From Viridothelium virens (taxonomy: Eukaryota > Ascomycota > Dothideomycetes > Trypetheliales > Trypetheliaceae), in contig ML991839.1 in NCBI GenBank assembly GCA_010094025.1, positions 1 through 64,000 of the forward strand: a stretch of 64,000 nucleotides of DNA, given 5' to 3'. Shown here piece by piece: positions 1 through 10,961 of the stretch. A model generated the notes under the pieces. It did no database searches, had not been told where the DNA came from, and worked only from the letters and a program-made list of their open reading frames with translations. The position numbers and the translations under genes were made by a program. Within the stretch, counting starts at the first letter, position 1. Each line of letters opens with the position of its first letter.

Positions 1-869
1 CCATCTCAAAAGGACGATACCAAGAATTGGCTTTCGAGGCCATTAGGGTCACTGGGCTCGTTCCATTGCACCTCGAAGTCCTCTCACCCTTCCAGCCTTT
101 CAGCGTCATGATAGGTAGCTGGCCTAGTCTCATCAAGCAGGTTTAGCGGTTAAACCACTTCAGTCTGATGCTGCGAAGGTGAAAGGGGGTGTTGATGTTC
201 CGCACAACTGAAGGTCAAAAGGACTCGATTTGAACCTCTCTGGATAGCCTGAGGTGGAGGCGCTGTATAAAACTCATCGAGATGAGTGCGAAGGTAAACT
301 ACTAATCAGCTAGTGAAATGAGGATCTACATAGTAGATTCGAGAAACTCGTGCATGGACCCTCGCGCAGAGCGTAGCGAGATTACGCGGGAGGCTAGGTT
401 GATTGGATCAACTTCATGGAGAACATCATGAACACCATCCGGGGGAAATCGTTTAGCTGGACGGAGGTACTCTGCTACCTCTAACCCGAACCAAAGTAGA
501 CCACTGAACCAAATTTGAAACCCTCTCATCCACAGACTCCAATTAGGTCCGCAGTGCTGGGTGGACAGCAAAGAGCAAGGGCGGGTTGAAGATGGCTGGA
601 ATGATTTTGAAGGTATCTTCCAGGTTGTTTCGTGTGGTACTGCACATACTGAACTGCGGTGTGGAGTACGATAGAGTGGAGTGACCTCTGCCCGATCGGG
701 CCGTGCGGGACGAGCGGAAATCTCGGTCAGACCTCCATCTCAATCCTTTCAATATCGTATCTTACCACACGTACCATGCTACTCCCACCACTCCCTTCCG
801 CACTTGATCCGCACCAAGCCGCTGCGGCGTATACCGATGTGCAAAATTCGGAGAATGCGTTACGGATGA
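1..869. other. Left-edge region without an assignable gene
   Basis: No complete gene is visible. A plus-strand frame stays open from base 3 to a TAG at 144-146 and reads like protein (47 codons), so it could be the last piece of a gene cut by the window edge, but I recognise no family. The rest is presumably upstream sequence of the regulator that starts at 870. Confidence 0.3.
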
Positions 870-2756
870 TTGGAACTTCGCGGCTCTGCCAATCTGGTGG
901 TCAGCACGTCACAGCAAAGCATTGCCAGCCAAGTCCGCCATCACGCGTTCAAGCCACATCCTCCCAAAGGACAGGGGCCAATGCTACGCAAGCGGGCGCG
1001 GAAAGCATGTCTACCATGCCACAAGCGCAAGGTGAAATGCAATGGAGCTTGGCCGTGTGACGTCTGTCAAGGCTATGGGTACGATTGCGAATACGCGGCG
1101 GAGTCGGAAAAGCCGGGAAAGAAGTTGCAGATTGACGTAAAGACGACGTCCACGGTGATGACCGATGCAATGGCTGGCAAAGACCTCAGATCAGATCATA
1201 ATCCTCGCGTCACTGAATCTGTCCCCAACGACTTGAAGAATAGGCATGTTCCTGGAAAGTCCTATGTACTGGTCGAAGTTCCGAATGGCAAAGCCCTCAA
1301 ACTCTCATCAGCTCCCTTTCCCGAGTCTCTGATCTCACGATATACAACGTCTTATAGTGCCGTAGCATTCCCACGAGACCTTGGCCATTCCTTCCGAATG
1401 CCCAGCGCGCCTAGGTTGCATTGCTTTGCCTGGCATATGGGTACCAGAAGAGAGAGCCAACCGTCATTGGGTGATCGATTGTTTGACCAAATATCTCTTC
1501 AAGATGCCCTGAAGTATGCCAATATCTATTTTGAGCGCGTTCATCCAGTCCTAGCGATTCTGGACCAGTCCCATGCCATACAGACATGTAACAAGGCATG
1601 GAATCTGAAGCAAATGCCAATTGATGTAGAGGCTACCGTTTGTGGGTTGGTTGCTCTTGGATCCCTATTTGAAGCTCATTCAAAGGCATGGGAAAAGGAG
1701 TCCGGGGTCGTTCACCAGGCACAGCACCTTCTTGAGATCAGTGTATCCCAACCGCCGTCGCAGTTGTCCCTCAAGTTTGTCATTGCCTGGGTACTGCGGG
1801 CCGTGTATCTACGCTGCACATCCAGGCCACATCTCTCTTGGATGGCTAGCTGTAATGCCATACATCTTGCTGAAGCAATTGGACTTCATCAAGAATTCAG
1901 AGAAATGGATGCACTACAACAAAGATCTCAAGAGGCGATTGGTGAAGAAACGGCCTACCGTCGGAGAGCTTTTTGGATTGCCATATCGTTGAATCGTCTC
2001 TTCTCCATGGAGTATGGACGATCTCCGCTAAGGCTGGACTTCGTAAGTTGTTTGCCAATCACCGAAGATGACAATCTGGCATCTATGAATGATTTCATAG
2101 CCATCTGCGAACAGCTACCAAGCTTCTCGAATGACGCGACACAACCCGATCGCGAAGTTGAGTCACTAAAGATCCACATGGAACGACTTTCACGAATCAG
2201 CGTCCACGTGCCACCGTTGGCTCTGGTCAAAGCCGAAGTATGCTTCGTACTGTATCGGCGAATGCGTTTTCTTGAGAGCCGTATGACAGCAACTCAGACA
2301 GAAACGGTCTTGAGCATCATTCTAGCCGGACTCGAAGAAGCACAATCGCTCACCAATATTGGCTCGAGTTGGTGGAACGTCGTCGGAGTTTCGTTCCAAA
2401 GCGTCTGTGTCCTCCTTGCTATAGATAATCCGGCAAGCCTAGCACTGCTGCCAACCGCGATGAACACACTTGGATCAATCGCACGTGCTTACAACACGAA
2501 TTTGGTGCGAGAAGCGCTTCATACAGCCGCTCAACTTATTCATGGGCTCCGCACGAAGAAGATGGAAGAAGTTCGGGGCATAGAACAGGCACTAGATGTT
2601 TCTGGTGTTCATCAAATTCCGGAGCCCGACGCACAAGACATCCAGATGATGCCTGAGTTACCATGGGGCCTGGATTGGCCGATTGAGTGTGACGGAGGAT
2701 GGATGGAGATGCTCTTCGATCCGGACATGTTCCAAGATATAACAAGCATTCAATGA
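870..2756 (+). CDS. Zn2Cys6 fungal transcription factor
   Basis: Single-exon gene of 628 residues. A Zn2Cys6 binuclear cluster lies at about residues 47-73, with all six cysteines at C-x2-C-x6-C-x5-C-x2-C-x6-C spacing (it begins CLPCHKRKVKC) and basic residues on both sides. The long middle part (about 200-450) is helical and resembles the fungal-specific regulatory domain found in many such proteins. A second in-frame ATG at 981 sits just before the zinc cluster and is an equally reasonable start, because the 37 residues before it have no obvious function. It is expected to be a nuclear DNA-binding regulator. It lies at the left border, convergent with the fasciclin gene, so it may regulate the cluster or only flank it. 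Confidence 0.85.
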   Translation: MELRGSANLVVSTSQQSIASQVRHHAFKPHPPKGQGPMLRKRARKACLPCHKRKVKCNGAWPCDVCQGYGYDCEYAAESEKPGKKLQIDVKTTSTVMTDAMAGKDLRSDHNPRVTESVPNDLKNRHVPGKSYVLVEVPNGKALKLSSAPFPESLISRYTTSYSAVAFPRDLGHSFRMPSAPRLHCFAWHMGTRRESQPSLGDRLFDQISLQDALKYANIYFERVHPVLAILDQSHAIQTCNKAWNLKQMPIDVEATVCGLVALGSLFEAHSKAWEKESGVVHQAQHLLEISVSQPPSQLSLKFVIAWVLRAVYLRCTSRPHLSWMASCNAIHLAEAIGLHQEFREMDALQQRSQEAIGEETAYRRRAFWIAISLNRLFSMEYGRSPLRLDFVSCLPITEDDNLASMNDFIAICEQLPSFSNDATQPDREVESLKIHMERLSRISVHVPPLALVKAEVCFVLYRRMRFLESRMTATQTETVLSIILAGLEEAQSLTNIGSSWWNVVGVSFQSVCVLLAIDNPASLALLPTAMNTLGSIARAYNTNLVREALHTAAQLIHGLRTKKMEEVRGIEQALDVSGVHQIPEPDAQDIQMMPELPWGLDWPIECDGGWMEMLFDPDMFQDITSIQ

Positions 2757-3155
2757 CCTCAACAAATTCTTTGTAAGGGGCAACCATTACAGTATATCTC
2801 TAAGGATTCTGCATTGTCCAAGGCGACGAAGTGATCAAGACACTTCGAAACCCAGCCTGGTACATCAATGCGGCGCTACCTTCCAGGATCCAAGAGAAAT
2901 AGTCGGCACCGACGTCTTAGAGAGAAATCTGGACATTCATTAAAGATCTGACTACAGAGCACCTATTTCAGGGATTACATGGTCACCAACTGTTACAACG
3001 TCCGTTTTCGTCGTGCAATCTGGATACTGATATATGGGATCCAACTTCAACCCCATATAAAGTATCCTCCAAGCTGGACCTCGCTCTCAGGAATGGCCTG
3101 ATGTCCGAAAGAGTTGATGAAATTTGCTTATGCAAAAATGGAGCGCAATCTCTGA
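2757..3155. other. Convergent intergenic region (regulator / fasciclin gene)
   Basis: About 400 bases between the stop codons of two convergent genes. It probably holds both 3' untranslated regions. I see no open frame or repeat of note. Confidence 0.5.
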
Positions 3156-4154
3156 CTACCAAAGAATCTGAGGGGTCCAGGGCGTCTTTTGCATGCGGAA
3201 TGAAGAGCCTAAAGGATCGAGGTACTCCGAGGGTTCTTTCAACTTAGGAATCAAAACGTCGTCAATGATATGAGCGACGCCGCCATAGATGATAAGATCT
3301 TGCCGCACGATCCGAGCTTGATTGACATATGTCTCTCCGGACTCATCTGTATGGATGTGTACTGATGAGCCTTGTACGGTCTGCAGGGTGCTCTCGCTCT
3401 CGGCCATTGACTCGTGATAGAGAACTTTACCCGGTACGGCGTGGTATTCCAGGATGCTGGCCAGTTGGCTTGGTCTCAGAAGGCCCAACAGTGGGTTGAG
3501 TCTTTCGAATGCCAAATTATGTGGAATGAAGACAGTTACATCTTTCAGACTCTCAAGTAATGTGACAGAGTCTGCAACGTCCATGGCCTCAAGAAACTCC
3601 GACAAATTACCCAGTTGGGCCGTGGTCGAAATGTTGTGGGGCAAAACCATAGATGAGTTCAGTGTGTGAATGATGCCATCATCGAAACGGATGTCCGCCT
3701 CATCTACACCGCCAATGACCTGAAGCCCTGACTCCACGACCATTCCCGTACCCCCGTTCCGAGACAATTTTACGGCTGCGCCCTGGGTGACATTGGTCAA
3801 GATTGGAGGTTGTAGGAAAGAATGTACCACTTGTTTCTCGTTTGAACTTGGGATCGAATCTGCCGTGTATGTACCATCAAGTACGTGATAAGTCAACAGG
3901 GCACGGGCAATAAATGGTTCGACCTCGCTGACGTTAAAGCCCCATTTTGCAAGGGCACGGTAGGCGTCATCGGTAGGGGCAATGAGAGTAATGTTTGAAA
4001 ATGAGTCGAAGGATTCCAGGAGGTTGAATTGCTTCAAAAGGTCGTGAAGAATAGAGAGTGAGGGATGCGAGGACAAGGTTGACTTTAGCGATTCAGTCGC
4101 GGCAGTGGAAAGGAAGCTGGCCCCGAAGAATACAACGGCTGCAAGGAGCTGCAT
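3156..4154 (-). CDS. Secreted fasciclin (FAS1)-domain protein, CTB11/ElcF-type
   Basis: A protein of 332 residues from the ATG at 4154. That start was chosen because it is followed at once by a classic signal peptide (MQLLAAVVFFGAS...). An upstream in-frame ATG at 4196 would add 14 polar residues in front of it. Two tandem FAS1 repeats are visible: the first has the core NITLIAPTDDAY (about residues 55-66) and the second has TVFIPHNLAF (about 205-215), each with the usual partner segment around a Y/H-x-V/A. Several N-x-S/T glycosylation sites are present. In cercosporin and elsinochrome clusters, and as AurS in the aurofusarin cluster, such a protein works outside the cytosol together with a laccase in oxidative coupling. 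Here it is divergently paired with a multicopper oxidase, which supports that role. Confidence 0.88.
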   Translation of the reverse strand: MQLLAAVVFFGASFLSTAATESLKSTLSSHPSLSILHDLLKQFNLLESFDSFSNITLIAPTDDAYRALAKWGFNVSEVEPFIARALLTYHVLDGTYTADSIPSSNEKQVVHSFLQPPILTNVTQGAAVKLSRNGGTGMVVESGLQVIGGVDEADIRFDDGIIHTLNSSMVLPHNISTTAQLGNLSEFLEAMDVADSVTLLESLKDVTVFIPHNLAFERLNPLLGLLRPSQLASILEYHAVPGKVLYHESMAESESTLQTVQGSSVHIHTDESGETYVNQARIVRQDLIIYGGVAHIIDDVLIPKLKEPSEYLDPLGSSFRMQKTPWTPQILW

Positions 4155-4870
4155 GTTCAATTGAGTCTCTACCTCTTCACTTTTCAAATTGGCCAACGTA
4201 TGACGGCTGAGGGCTCTGAGTTCTCAAAAATCTCTCCAGAACGATGCAGCAGGTCTGTACGGTAGTAAATTCTGGGCGTTGACATTGACCTGCAAGCTAC
4301 ACAGTTCACTACTCTACCTAACACCGATGGACGCCATAATCTTAGAAGGCCGAAGCTCTTGGACTTGCGGTGTCGCGAATGCATAGGGTGTGAGGTCCGA
4401 TAGCTTTGCCGTATCTGCGGCATGAGATGCTTGAATTTGCCCTTCCAGAGGATTTCAAGTTTCCGAGTCGCATCCAGAGTAGTAGTGGTAGAGTGCTCTG
4501 GAAAAGCTCCGACCGCTCTTTCTGACCCCTCATTCGTCAACATCGCGCGACTACAACGCTTTTCGCCTCAACGATGGCTCAAGCTACGACAGGTGGATCA
4601 TAGACAAGGAGTATGGTCCGCCCTACGGGCTTTGTGAGAGAGGGATGACGAGACCGATTGGGCGGTTAATGTCCGAGATATTCGGAAACGGCCGATCTCG
4701 CTGACCGGTGGATGGAGTGTCGCTAGAGTACCGCAAGTTTTTTGTAGAACATGCACAATTGCAAACAAGGGCATGGATAGACCTAAGCTAGGAAGTAAAG
4801 GTCGAATGTGGTAGTATTTTCTTTCTCCTGTCATACTTCACCCTTTTTTTTTCTTGCGGTAAAATTCAGC
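4155..4870. promoter_or_regulatory. Divergent promoter region of fasciclin and laccase genes
   Basis: About 715 bases between two divergent start codons, expected to contain both promoters. The open frames within it have no recognisable content. It holds one AflR-type half-site pair (4698-4708) and a pyrimidine-rich stretch just before the laccase start. Confidence 0.55.
4698..4708 (+). promoter_or_regulatory. Candidate AflR-type site TCG-N5-CGG
   Basis: TCGCTGACCGG fits the TCG-N5-CGR consensus of AflR-type zinc-cluster regulators, one of which is encoded at 10962-12278. The degenerate consensus is expected about once per 1.4 kb by chance, so a single copy is weak evidence. Confidence 0.25.
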
Positions 4871-6822
4871 ATGCTTTCTTTGGCGGGTCAAGCATTTCGT
4901 TTTCTTTGCTGTTCTTTGGCATTTCTTCAAAACCGGAACTTTTGCGAAAATTCAGAGCATGCCTTATCGAAGAATGTGGTTCATTTCCAGGTAGACCTGA
5001 CCGCTGGAGAAGTAAACCCTACTGGTGCTGGCTTCCGTAAAGTCATCCTCGTCAATGATAGTTTCACCGGCCCTTCTCTACGTTTGAGCGTAGGGGACCA
5101 CGTGGAATTTCTTGTGCGAAATTTCCTACGAGTGGATACTTCGGTTCACTTCCATGGCATAAGTCAAAAGGAATCGCCATGGGCTGATGGGACGCCCGGG
5201 TTGACACAGAAGGAGATCCGGCCCGGAGCTTCGTATCTCTACAAATGGCAGGCTGATCAGCCTGGTGTCTATTTCTATCATGCACACAATAGGGGTCAAA
5301 TCATGGACGGATTATACGGAGCGATCATCATTGATGCTCATCCCGAAGCAGAGCGTCCATTCCATCTCATCAGTCGTGACCCTGCTGACCAAAGTGCCAT
5401 GCGCGCAGCGGAGAAAAGGCTACAACCATTGGCAATCTCTGATTGGAGTCAGCTCACGTTCTCTGAGTTCTATAGGGTTGAACGAGAGGCGAATATTGAC
5501 TTCACATGCATGGATGCGATTGTTGTTAATGGGGCCGTAAGTTACAAGTCTAGACCCCAATACAAGCCAAGATATTGATGTCTGACATCCGCTGATAGGG
5601 ATCCCAATATTGTCTAGATCGCCAATCCCTCGATGACTTCACCAACCCTCTGGTAAAGGCTATTCTCGCAGCTACTGGCGAAAAGGGCATTACCGACAAA
5701 GGCTGTGTGCCGCCTTTGCAGCTCTTCCAGGGTAATTTCACGCTCAACCTCGATGCGCTCCCGCCCGAGGCCTACAGAAGATGTATTCCAGGCGTTGGAG
5801 GGCAGGGAAACTTCACTGTACATGCACACTCGGGAGAGAAGTGGGCGGCCCTGACCTTCATCAACCCTGGCGGTCTGTACCCTCTCAAGGTGACAATCGA
5901 CAATCATCCGCTTCACGTCTATGCCGTCGACGGCCAGTACATTTATCCACAGACCGTGGACCAAATTCTTGTCAACAATGGAAACCGCATTTCGGTATTT
6001 GTTAAACTTGACCAGGGAGTCGGAAGGTACACTATTAGAATCGCTAACGATCTATTGGGGCAAGTGCTAGGCGGTTTCGCGGCGCTCTCCTACAACGGAG
6101 CGACAGAAGAGCCCGCTGAGAGCCGTCCAATGATGAACTATGCCGGCCAACCGCTTTCGGAAACAATCCGGAAATTCTCCGAGGATACAGCTCGCCCATA
6201 TCCGCCTCTTAGGCCAGCTAGGTCAGCAGATAGGACTCGTAAGTTTTTAGTTAGAAAGCTTGGACGTCCCTATGGATCGTACGAGTGGACGCTCTCAGGA
6301 CATCAAGGCTACAATATCAGTGAGGAAGATAGATCACCTCCCGTTCTTTTCCAGGACCCCGACAGATTCAACTCGAGCGAAACTGTTATGAAGACCAAGA
6401 AAAATGAGTGGGTGGATCTAATCCTCGAAGTGGAAGGCCCGTTTGCGCAAGCACACCCGATGCATAAGCATGGTAACAAAGCATTCGTCATTGGTTCTGG
6501 AGTTGGTTCTTTCCCTTGGGCCACTGTCGCTGAAGCGGCAAGAGAGTTGCCACCCAGTACCTTCAACACCGTTGACCCACCTTACAGAGATAGCTTCAAT
6601 ACTATCGAAGGGGTAAATAGCAATACCTGGCTAGTTCTGCGGTACAAAGCTGAGAATCCCGGAGCATGGCTCTTCCACTGTCATATCCAGACACATCTGA
6701 CCGGAGGTATGGGAGCCATGATACTAGATGCGGTAGATGAGTTTCCTAAGATTCCTCGCGACTATCTAGAATGGAACGGATTCAAAGAGCCAAAGGTGGC
6801 ACCCACGGAAGAGGGTACTTGA
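4871..6822 (+). CDS. Multicopper oxidase (laccase-like), CTB12/ElcG-type
   Basis: Two exons, 4871-5536 and 5599-6822, joined in phase 0 across a 62-nt intron (GTAAGT...GATAG), giving about 629 residues. All four copper-binding segments are visible: HFHGI near residue 95, YFYHAH near 137, HPMHKHG near 535 and the type 1 signature HCHIQTHLTGG near 600. The start at 4871 opens a hydrophobic, cysteine-containing signal-like segment. An in-frame ATG at 4808 would add 21 residues. Enzymes of this class oxidise phenols or naphthols to radicals using O2. In perylenequinone clusters the laccase, with the fasciclin partner, carries out aryl-aryl coupling of two naphthalene halves. It shares a divergent promoter with that partner. 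Continuous frames and intact copper ligands suggest it is functional. Confidence 0.9.
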
Positions 6823-7466
6823 TTCATGGCCTATTTACTATGTGCAAAATTGTCATTATAGATTTAGTGGTTCTCTTCGATCAGAAATTATCAAATTGCT
6901 GACCGTGGATCCCTCTCAACCATCGCTTGATACGCAACTCAAGTATTCACAGAGTACTGGCGTTAGTAGCTAGCCTGATCTCTAGCTTGGGCTGAGACTA
7001 CAGCTCAATGACTGAACCATCGATCACGGGCCGATGGCTACTCCAAAACTATGAATCGCGTTCATCTTCACTGTGACTCCCTGAGTAGAATGAAGATCTT
7101 AAACCTGCTTGGCCGTCAAAGGCCACATTTCACCTCACAATTCTTACTGATCATCTACCAGCAGTCCCGCTTCGTCCCATTGATCTATTCGCTCCCCAGG
7201 TTTCGCTTCTCTTTTGAAACTGCACTCCTTCTTTCTTGACCGCTCGCAATTAACTTTCCGACTAGCACAAATGTGCCTTGTCCAAAGTTGGGATACGGAA
7301 TATGTACATAGAGCGAGAAGTTTGAAGGGAGCCTTGTCGCACGTCGGCGGCGGACAATCAACTAAGGTACTCTATGAGGCACGGGTGATAAGGTAGAGAG
7401 TATCGTACCTTAGGAGAGGTAGGTACCGGGCACGGAGTACTCACGCGCATCACGTCACGACACGGA

Positions 7467-7484
7467 GTACGGAGTGCTCCGTAC
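7467..7484. repeat. Short inverted repeat (CGGAGTAC family)
   Basis: GTACGGAG-TG-CTCCGTAC is a perfect palindrome with 8-bp arms and a 2-bp spacer. Related words (acggagtac) occur just upstream at about 7434 and 7462. A local region of such words suggests a degraded repeat rather than a specific regulatory site. Confidence 0.5.
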
Positions 7485-7602
7485 CCTTAGTAGCTGCCTA
7501 GCAAGGGTGGCACCAGCCTCGGTCGAGAAGCTTGTCCCTTCATCCCATTGCTCCGCACACCATCCACTTGCAAACCCATCCCGGCAACGACATCACCGGT
7601 CA

Positions 7603-7613
7603 TCGAAGTTCGG
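7603..7613 (+). promoter_or_regulatory. Candidate AflR-type site TCG-N5-CGG
   Basis: TCGAAGTTCGG lies about 180 bases before the methyltransferase start. It fits the degenerate TCG-N5-CGR consensus but could be a chance match. Confidence 0.22.
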
Positions 7614-7789
7614 GAATCGGAAGACATCCAGTGTTCTCGCACGTCAAACAGACCGCAATGGATTGGAATGTGCACAGAATAAGGGACATGGGGCCTTTCC
7701 CAATGGCCAGAAGCTTGACGACCGACATTCCAGATTTAAGCAGTGTGGAAGGATAGTCTCTGTGCATCGCAGTGCGTTGGATTGTCAAC

Positions 7790-9331
7790 ATGCCGGGTCG
7801 AGTCGAAGACCAAGACATATTCGAGCTTGCTGCCACCATTTTGTCATCCACGGTGGATCTCAACAAATTCTTGAGAAAGCGGAAACTACAAGCTCTGTCG
7901 TTCGACAATCCAGCACCAAATGTGTCTTTGTCGCCCGAAAATGCTGCCTTTCATAATGCGAAAAGTACTATTGTCGAGGCTGCAGAGCGCCTCATTGATA
8001 TAGTCCGTGGACCGCGAGATGTGCTTATCGAACTGTCGTTTCAGGTACCTGCCCTCCACTCTTGTTCCTGTTTTGAGAACCGTCGCTCGGTTACTTGCTA
8101 GCCCTTGGATGTAGGCCAACTCGCTAATGTCATGCACAGCATTGCGCTTCTGCATCCTTGCAAGTCATCTTACGATATGGAATTCACCACTCCGTCCCTC
8201 TGAACGGCGCGACCACGTACGCCAAAATCGCAGAAGCTGTGGGCCGAGGCTTGTCCCCAGCATTCATTGAGCGGATCCTACAGCATGCCATGTCATTTGG
8301 CCTCTTCTCCAAAGCGACCTGTGGTCATGTATCACACAATACGGTCTCTTCGCTTTTAGTTACGGATTCGGATCTCGAGGCATGGCTATACCTATGTGCC
8401 AACATCGCTTACCCTGCTGGGGCGCAAATTCCCAAAGCCATCGACCAATATGGAGTCAGCGCAGAAGCCAACGAGACAGCATATAGCGTTTCAATAGGCC
8501 GGAAGATCTCTCAGTTTGAGCACTTTCGCGAACCAGACGGCCATGATGAACACGAAATGTTTGCACGAGCAATGAGAGGCATCTCAGCTGGAGGAGCATA
8601 CGACGTGCGGCATGTTGTGGATGGAGGCTACCCCTGGCATGAGCTCGAGGAGAGAGAAGGGACTCTATGTGTGGATGTCGGTGGAGGACCTGGCCACGTC
8701 TCGATGGCATTGGCTAGGAAATACCCCAAACTACGCTTTGAGGTTCAGGATCTCCCCGAGACTGTAGAAGTCGGGGCCCGAAACTGCCCCGAGGAACTAA
8801 AGGATCGATTTAACTTCCGAGCACATGACTTCTTCAAACTCCAGCCAGAGCATGACGTGTCTAATGGGCAGGCGATTGTGTACTTTGCGAGATTCATATT
8901 ACACGACTGGAGTGACAAATATGCCCGTCAAATATTAGACCCTCTAGCGAAGGGAATGCGAGCGCAGGATCGCTTGATCCTCAACGAAGTCGTTGTTCCG
9001 GAGCCCGGAGAGATGGCTCGCCAAATCGAGAGGAAATGCCAGTACGTATTGGACTCCCCCAGCCGCACTGGCTCGACTCCAAAATTCGTTGCTGACCATC
9101 ATTCTTTTCTTCACTAGTGACCGAGATCTACTTATGCTCATGAATCTCAATGGCCGAGAACGTACTTTGAGTGCGTTCAATGACCTATTCCAAGCAGTAA
9201 CTCCGAGACTTCGCGTCTCCAAAGTACATCGGCCACCTCAAGGCGAGCTGTCGCTTATTGAGGTCGTACTAGATGATGATGATGGAACAAAAGTGGACTG
9301 GAATGCCACAAACGGTATCTCTCATACTTGA
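7790..9331 (+). CDS. SAM-dependent O-methyltransferase 1 (CTB2-type, intact)
   Basis: Three exons, 7790-8044, 8140-9041 and 9118-9331, all joined in frame, giving about 456 residues. The N-terminal part (about 1-130) has the winged-helix/dimerisation character of fungal O-methyltransferases. The SAM-binding motif LCVDVGGGPGHVS lies near residue 262, with the acidic VQDLPE segment downstream. The catalytic region FILHDWSD near residue 340 keeps the expected general-base histidine. The last exon carries the family-typical LLMLMNLNGRERT segment. It should methylate a phenolic hydroxyl of the polyketide, as CTB2 does in cercosporin biosynthesis. The first intron lies at the same place as the intron in the fused methyltransferase gene at 21052-23847, which suggests shared ancestry. 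Confidence 0.88.
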
Positions 9332-10961
9332 GCGGGGTATCATACGTGGAAATAGCTCTTCACCCTGGATGTCCTGAATTCGAGCATCAGGCTGCTCGAT
9401 AGCCATTCCGATAGCGTCGTCCTAGGGACAGATGAATATTTGTTTCAATACGTCGACTGTTCTCGGCTTCTCGCGGTCAACTTTACCCTGAGTAGAAAAT
9501 CTCGATTACATGACGGAAATGGGATCCATCAAGTGATTTGATCTAGGAAACTCCAAAACTATACTTCAGTGTTGAAGTCGTAAACTTCTCGAGCTTAAGA
9601 AGTTGATTACTGACAGAAATTTCGGATCAATACTACTACATTTCCTTTTCACAAAGTCAACAAGGGAGCTGAAAAGCTGGACCTGGACCCAAGCAGCGGG
9701 AAGCTTGGTTCATCTACGCAATTAGGACACCACTCAAGGTAAGCAACGAGGTCTCGTAATCATTAGCGTGGCATTACCTGAGACCGTTCTCTGCCGAGAT
9801 GACCAAAATATTGGTTCCATCAAGCGCAGTGTAAACAGATCTTATCTCTATTAGAGTATCCTGGTCTTAATAATCGGGCCGGAATGTGGAAGAGCTCACG
9901 GCAGTACGCAAAAGCCTCCAGGAATTACCACCATCCTCTCTGGTCTAGCAAAGTCTCGATTTGCCGATCTTCGACCAATAGCCATCAACGCTTTGTGAAA
10001 CTTTGCCATCCGCTTCCAGAACCCGTTGTGCACTAGCATTGCAAAGGTAAAGCGACCAAAGTAATCTGATGGTGCGCCTCGGCCTTCGGGCCCACCCGCG
10101 GCTAAGTAGAGTACAGAGACACTGCCGTACGATACACGTCTTGTCGCAACGTGACGCTACGGATAAGCTGTTTTGCGTCTAGCCGGTGGAGAGGATGACA
10201 CTTTGACGAGGACTCAAGGATCGTGATCATGATCATGATCATGATCATGACCCTGGGGCCGGTCAGCCAAATGTGAAGTAATGCCAGTATCGAGTCAACG
10301 CCGCCTGCTTGACAGTGTAGGACTTAGAGAAGATTACGTATCTTACATGAAACGTCTACGAGGATACCTGAGCTGTGCAACTGTTGCGGAATATCTGAGC
10401 CTAGGCCTCATTCGGTGCGAGGATAGACAAGTCAGGCAAGACCAAGTGGCCCAAGTGCGGGGCGATACGGGGAGCTCTGCTACGGACGCCAACTGAAAGA
10501 AGGCCGATTCGCACCTCCAAATTCCCAATCTTCTGGGTCTTGAGGCACCGGCACTTTCTCCCACTTGAGGACTTGCCCTTTTGCCAAGATGATATCTAAG
10601 CTCCACGGTGCCTCTTGCTTCGTGATTGGACTGATGGCCGGGGTCACCTCCGAAGGCGAGCTCCCGACCATCGCCGTCTACCTGTGGCCTTGTTCTGCCC
10701 AGCTAAGGCCAGCGGATTGACTCCGGGAGGACGACCATGTCAACAAGCTGGCAGCCGTATAAGTGCCACTGCGGGCTACTATGTGCATTGCCGTCTTTGG
10801 GAGGAATCGCGAAAGACGATGTCGTGCCTTGCTTGAACTTCAGAGCTTAAACCGTGGCCCTACAAGCCTTTCCCGGTCCTTCTTTTTTCCTACCAAACTT
10901 GGGAGTTACAATTGTTCTCTAACCCGACTGCTGGATGAACATGATTCGCTAGCAAGCTGAG
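9332..10961. other. 1.6-kb intergenic region before the AflR-type regulator
   Basis: I see no convincing gene. The region contains the methyltransferase 3' end, a GATCAT microsatellite at 10225-10250, two matches to the degenerate TCG-N5-CGR consensus (9964-9974 on the minus strand and 10079-10089 on the plus strand) and the presumed promoter of the regulator. The two matches would fit autoregulation, but they are near chance expectation. Confidence 0.45.
10225..10250. repeat. GATCAT hexanucleotide microsatellite
   Basis: About 4.3 perfect copies of GATCAT. Because the unit contains GATC and ATGATCAT, the tract is largely self-complementary. Confidence 0.9.

Larger units (their letters stand above)
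6823..7789. other. Intergenic region upstream of O-methyltransferase 1
   Basis: About 970 bases between two plus-strand genes. It holds the laccase 3' end, a stretch rich in GGTAC/CGGAGTAC-like words around 7370-7490 with a perfect short inverted repeat, and then the methyltransferase promoter. Short open frames here look non-coding. Confidence 0.5.

Noticed and set aside
3-146. Open plus-strand frame at the left edge that could be the end of a truncated gene
   Set aside because: Only 47 codons, no recognisable family and no visible splice context. Kept as a note in the edge region rather than called as a gene.
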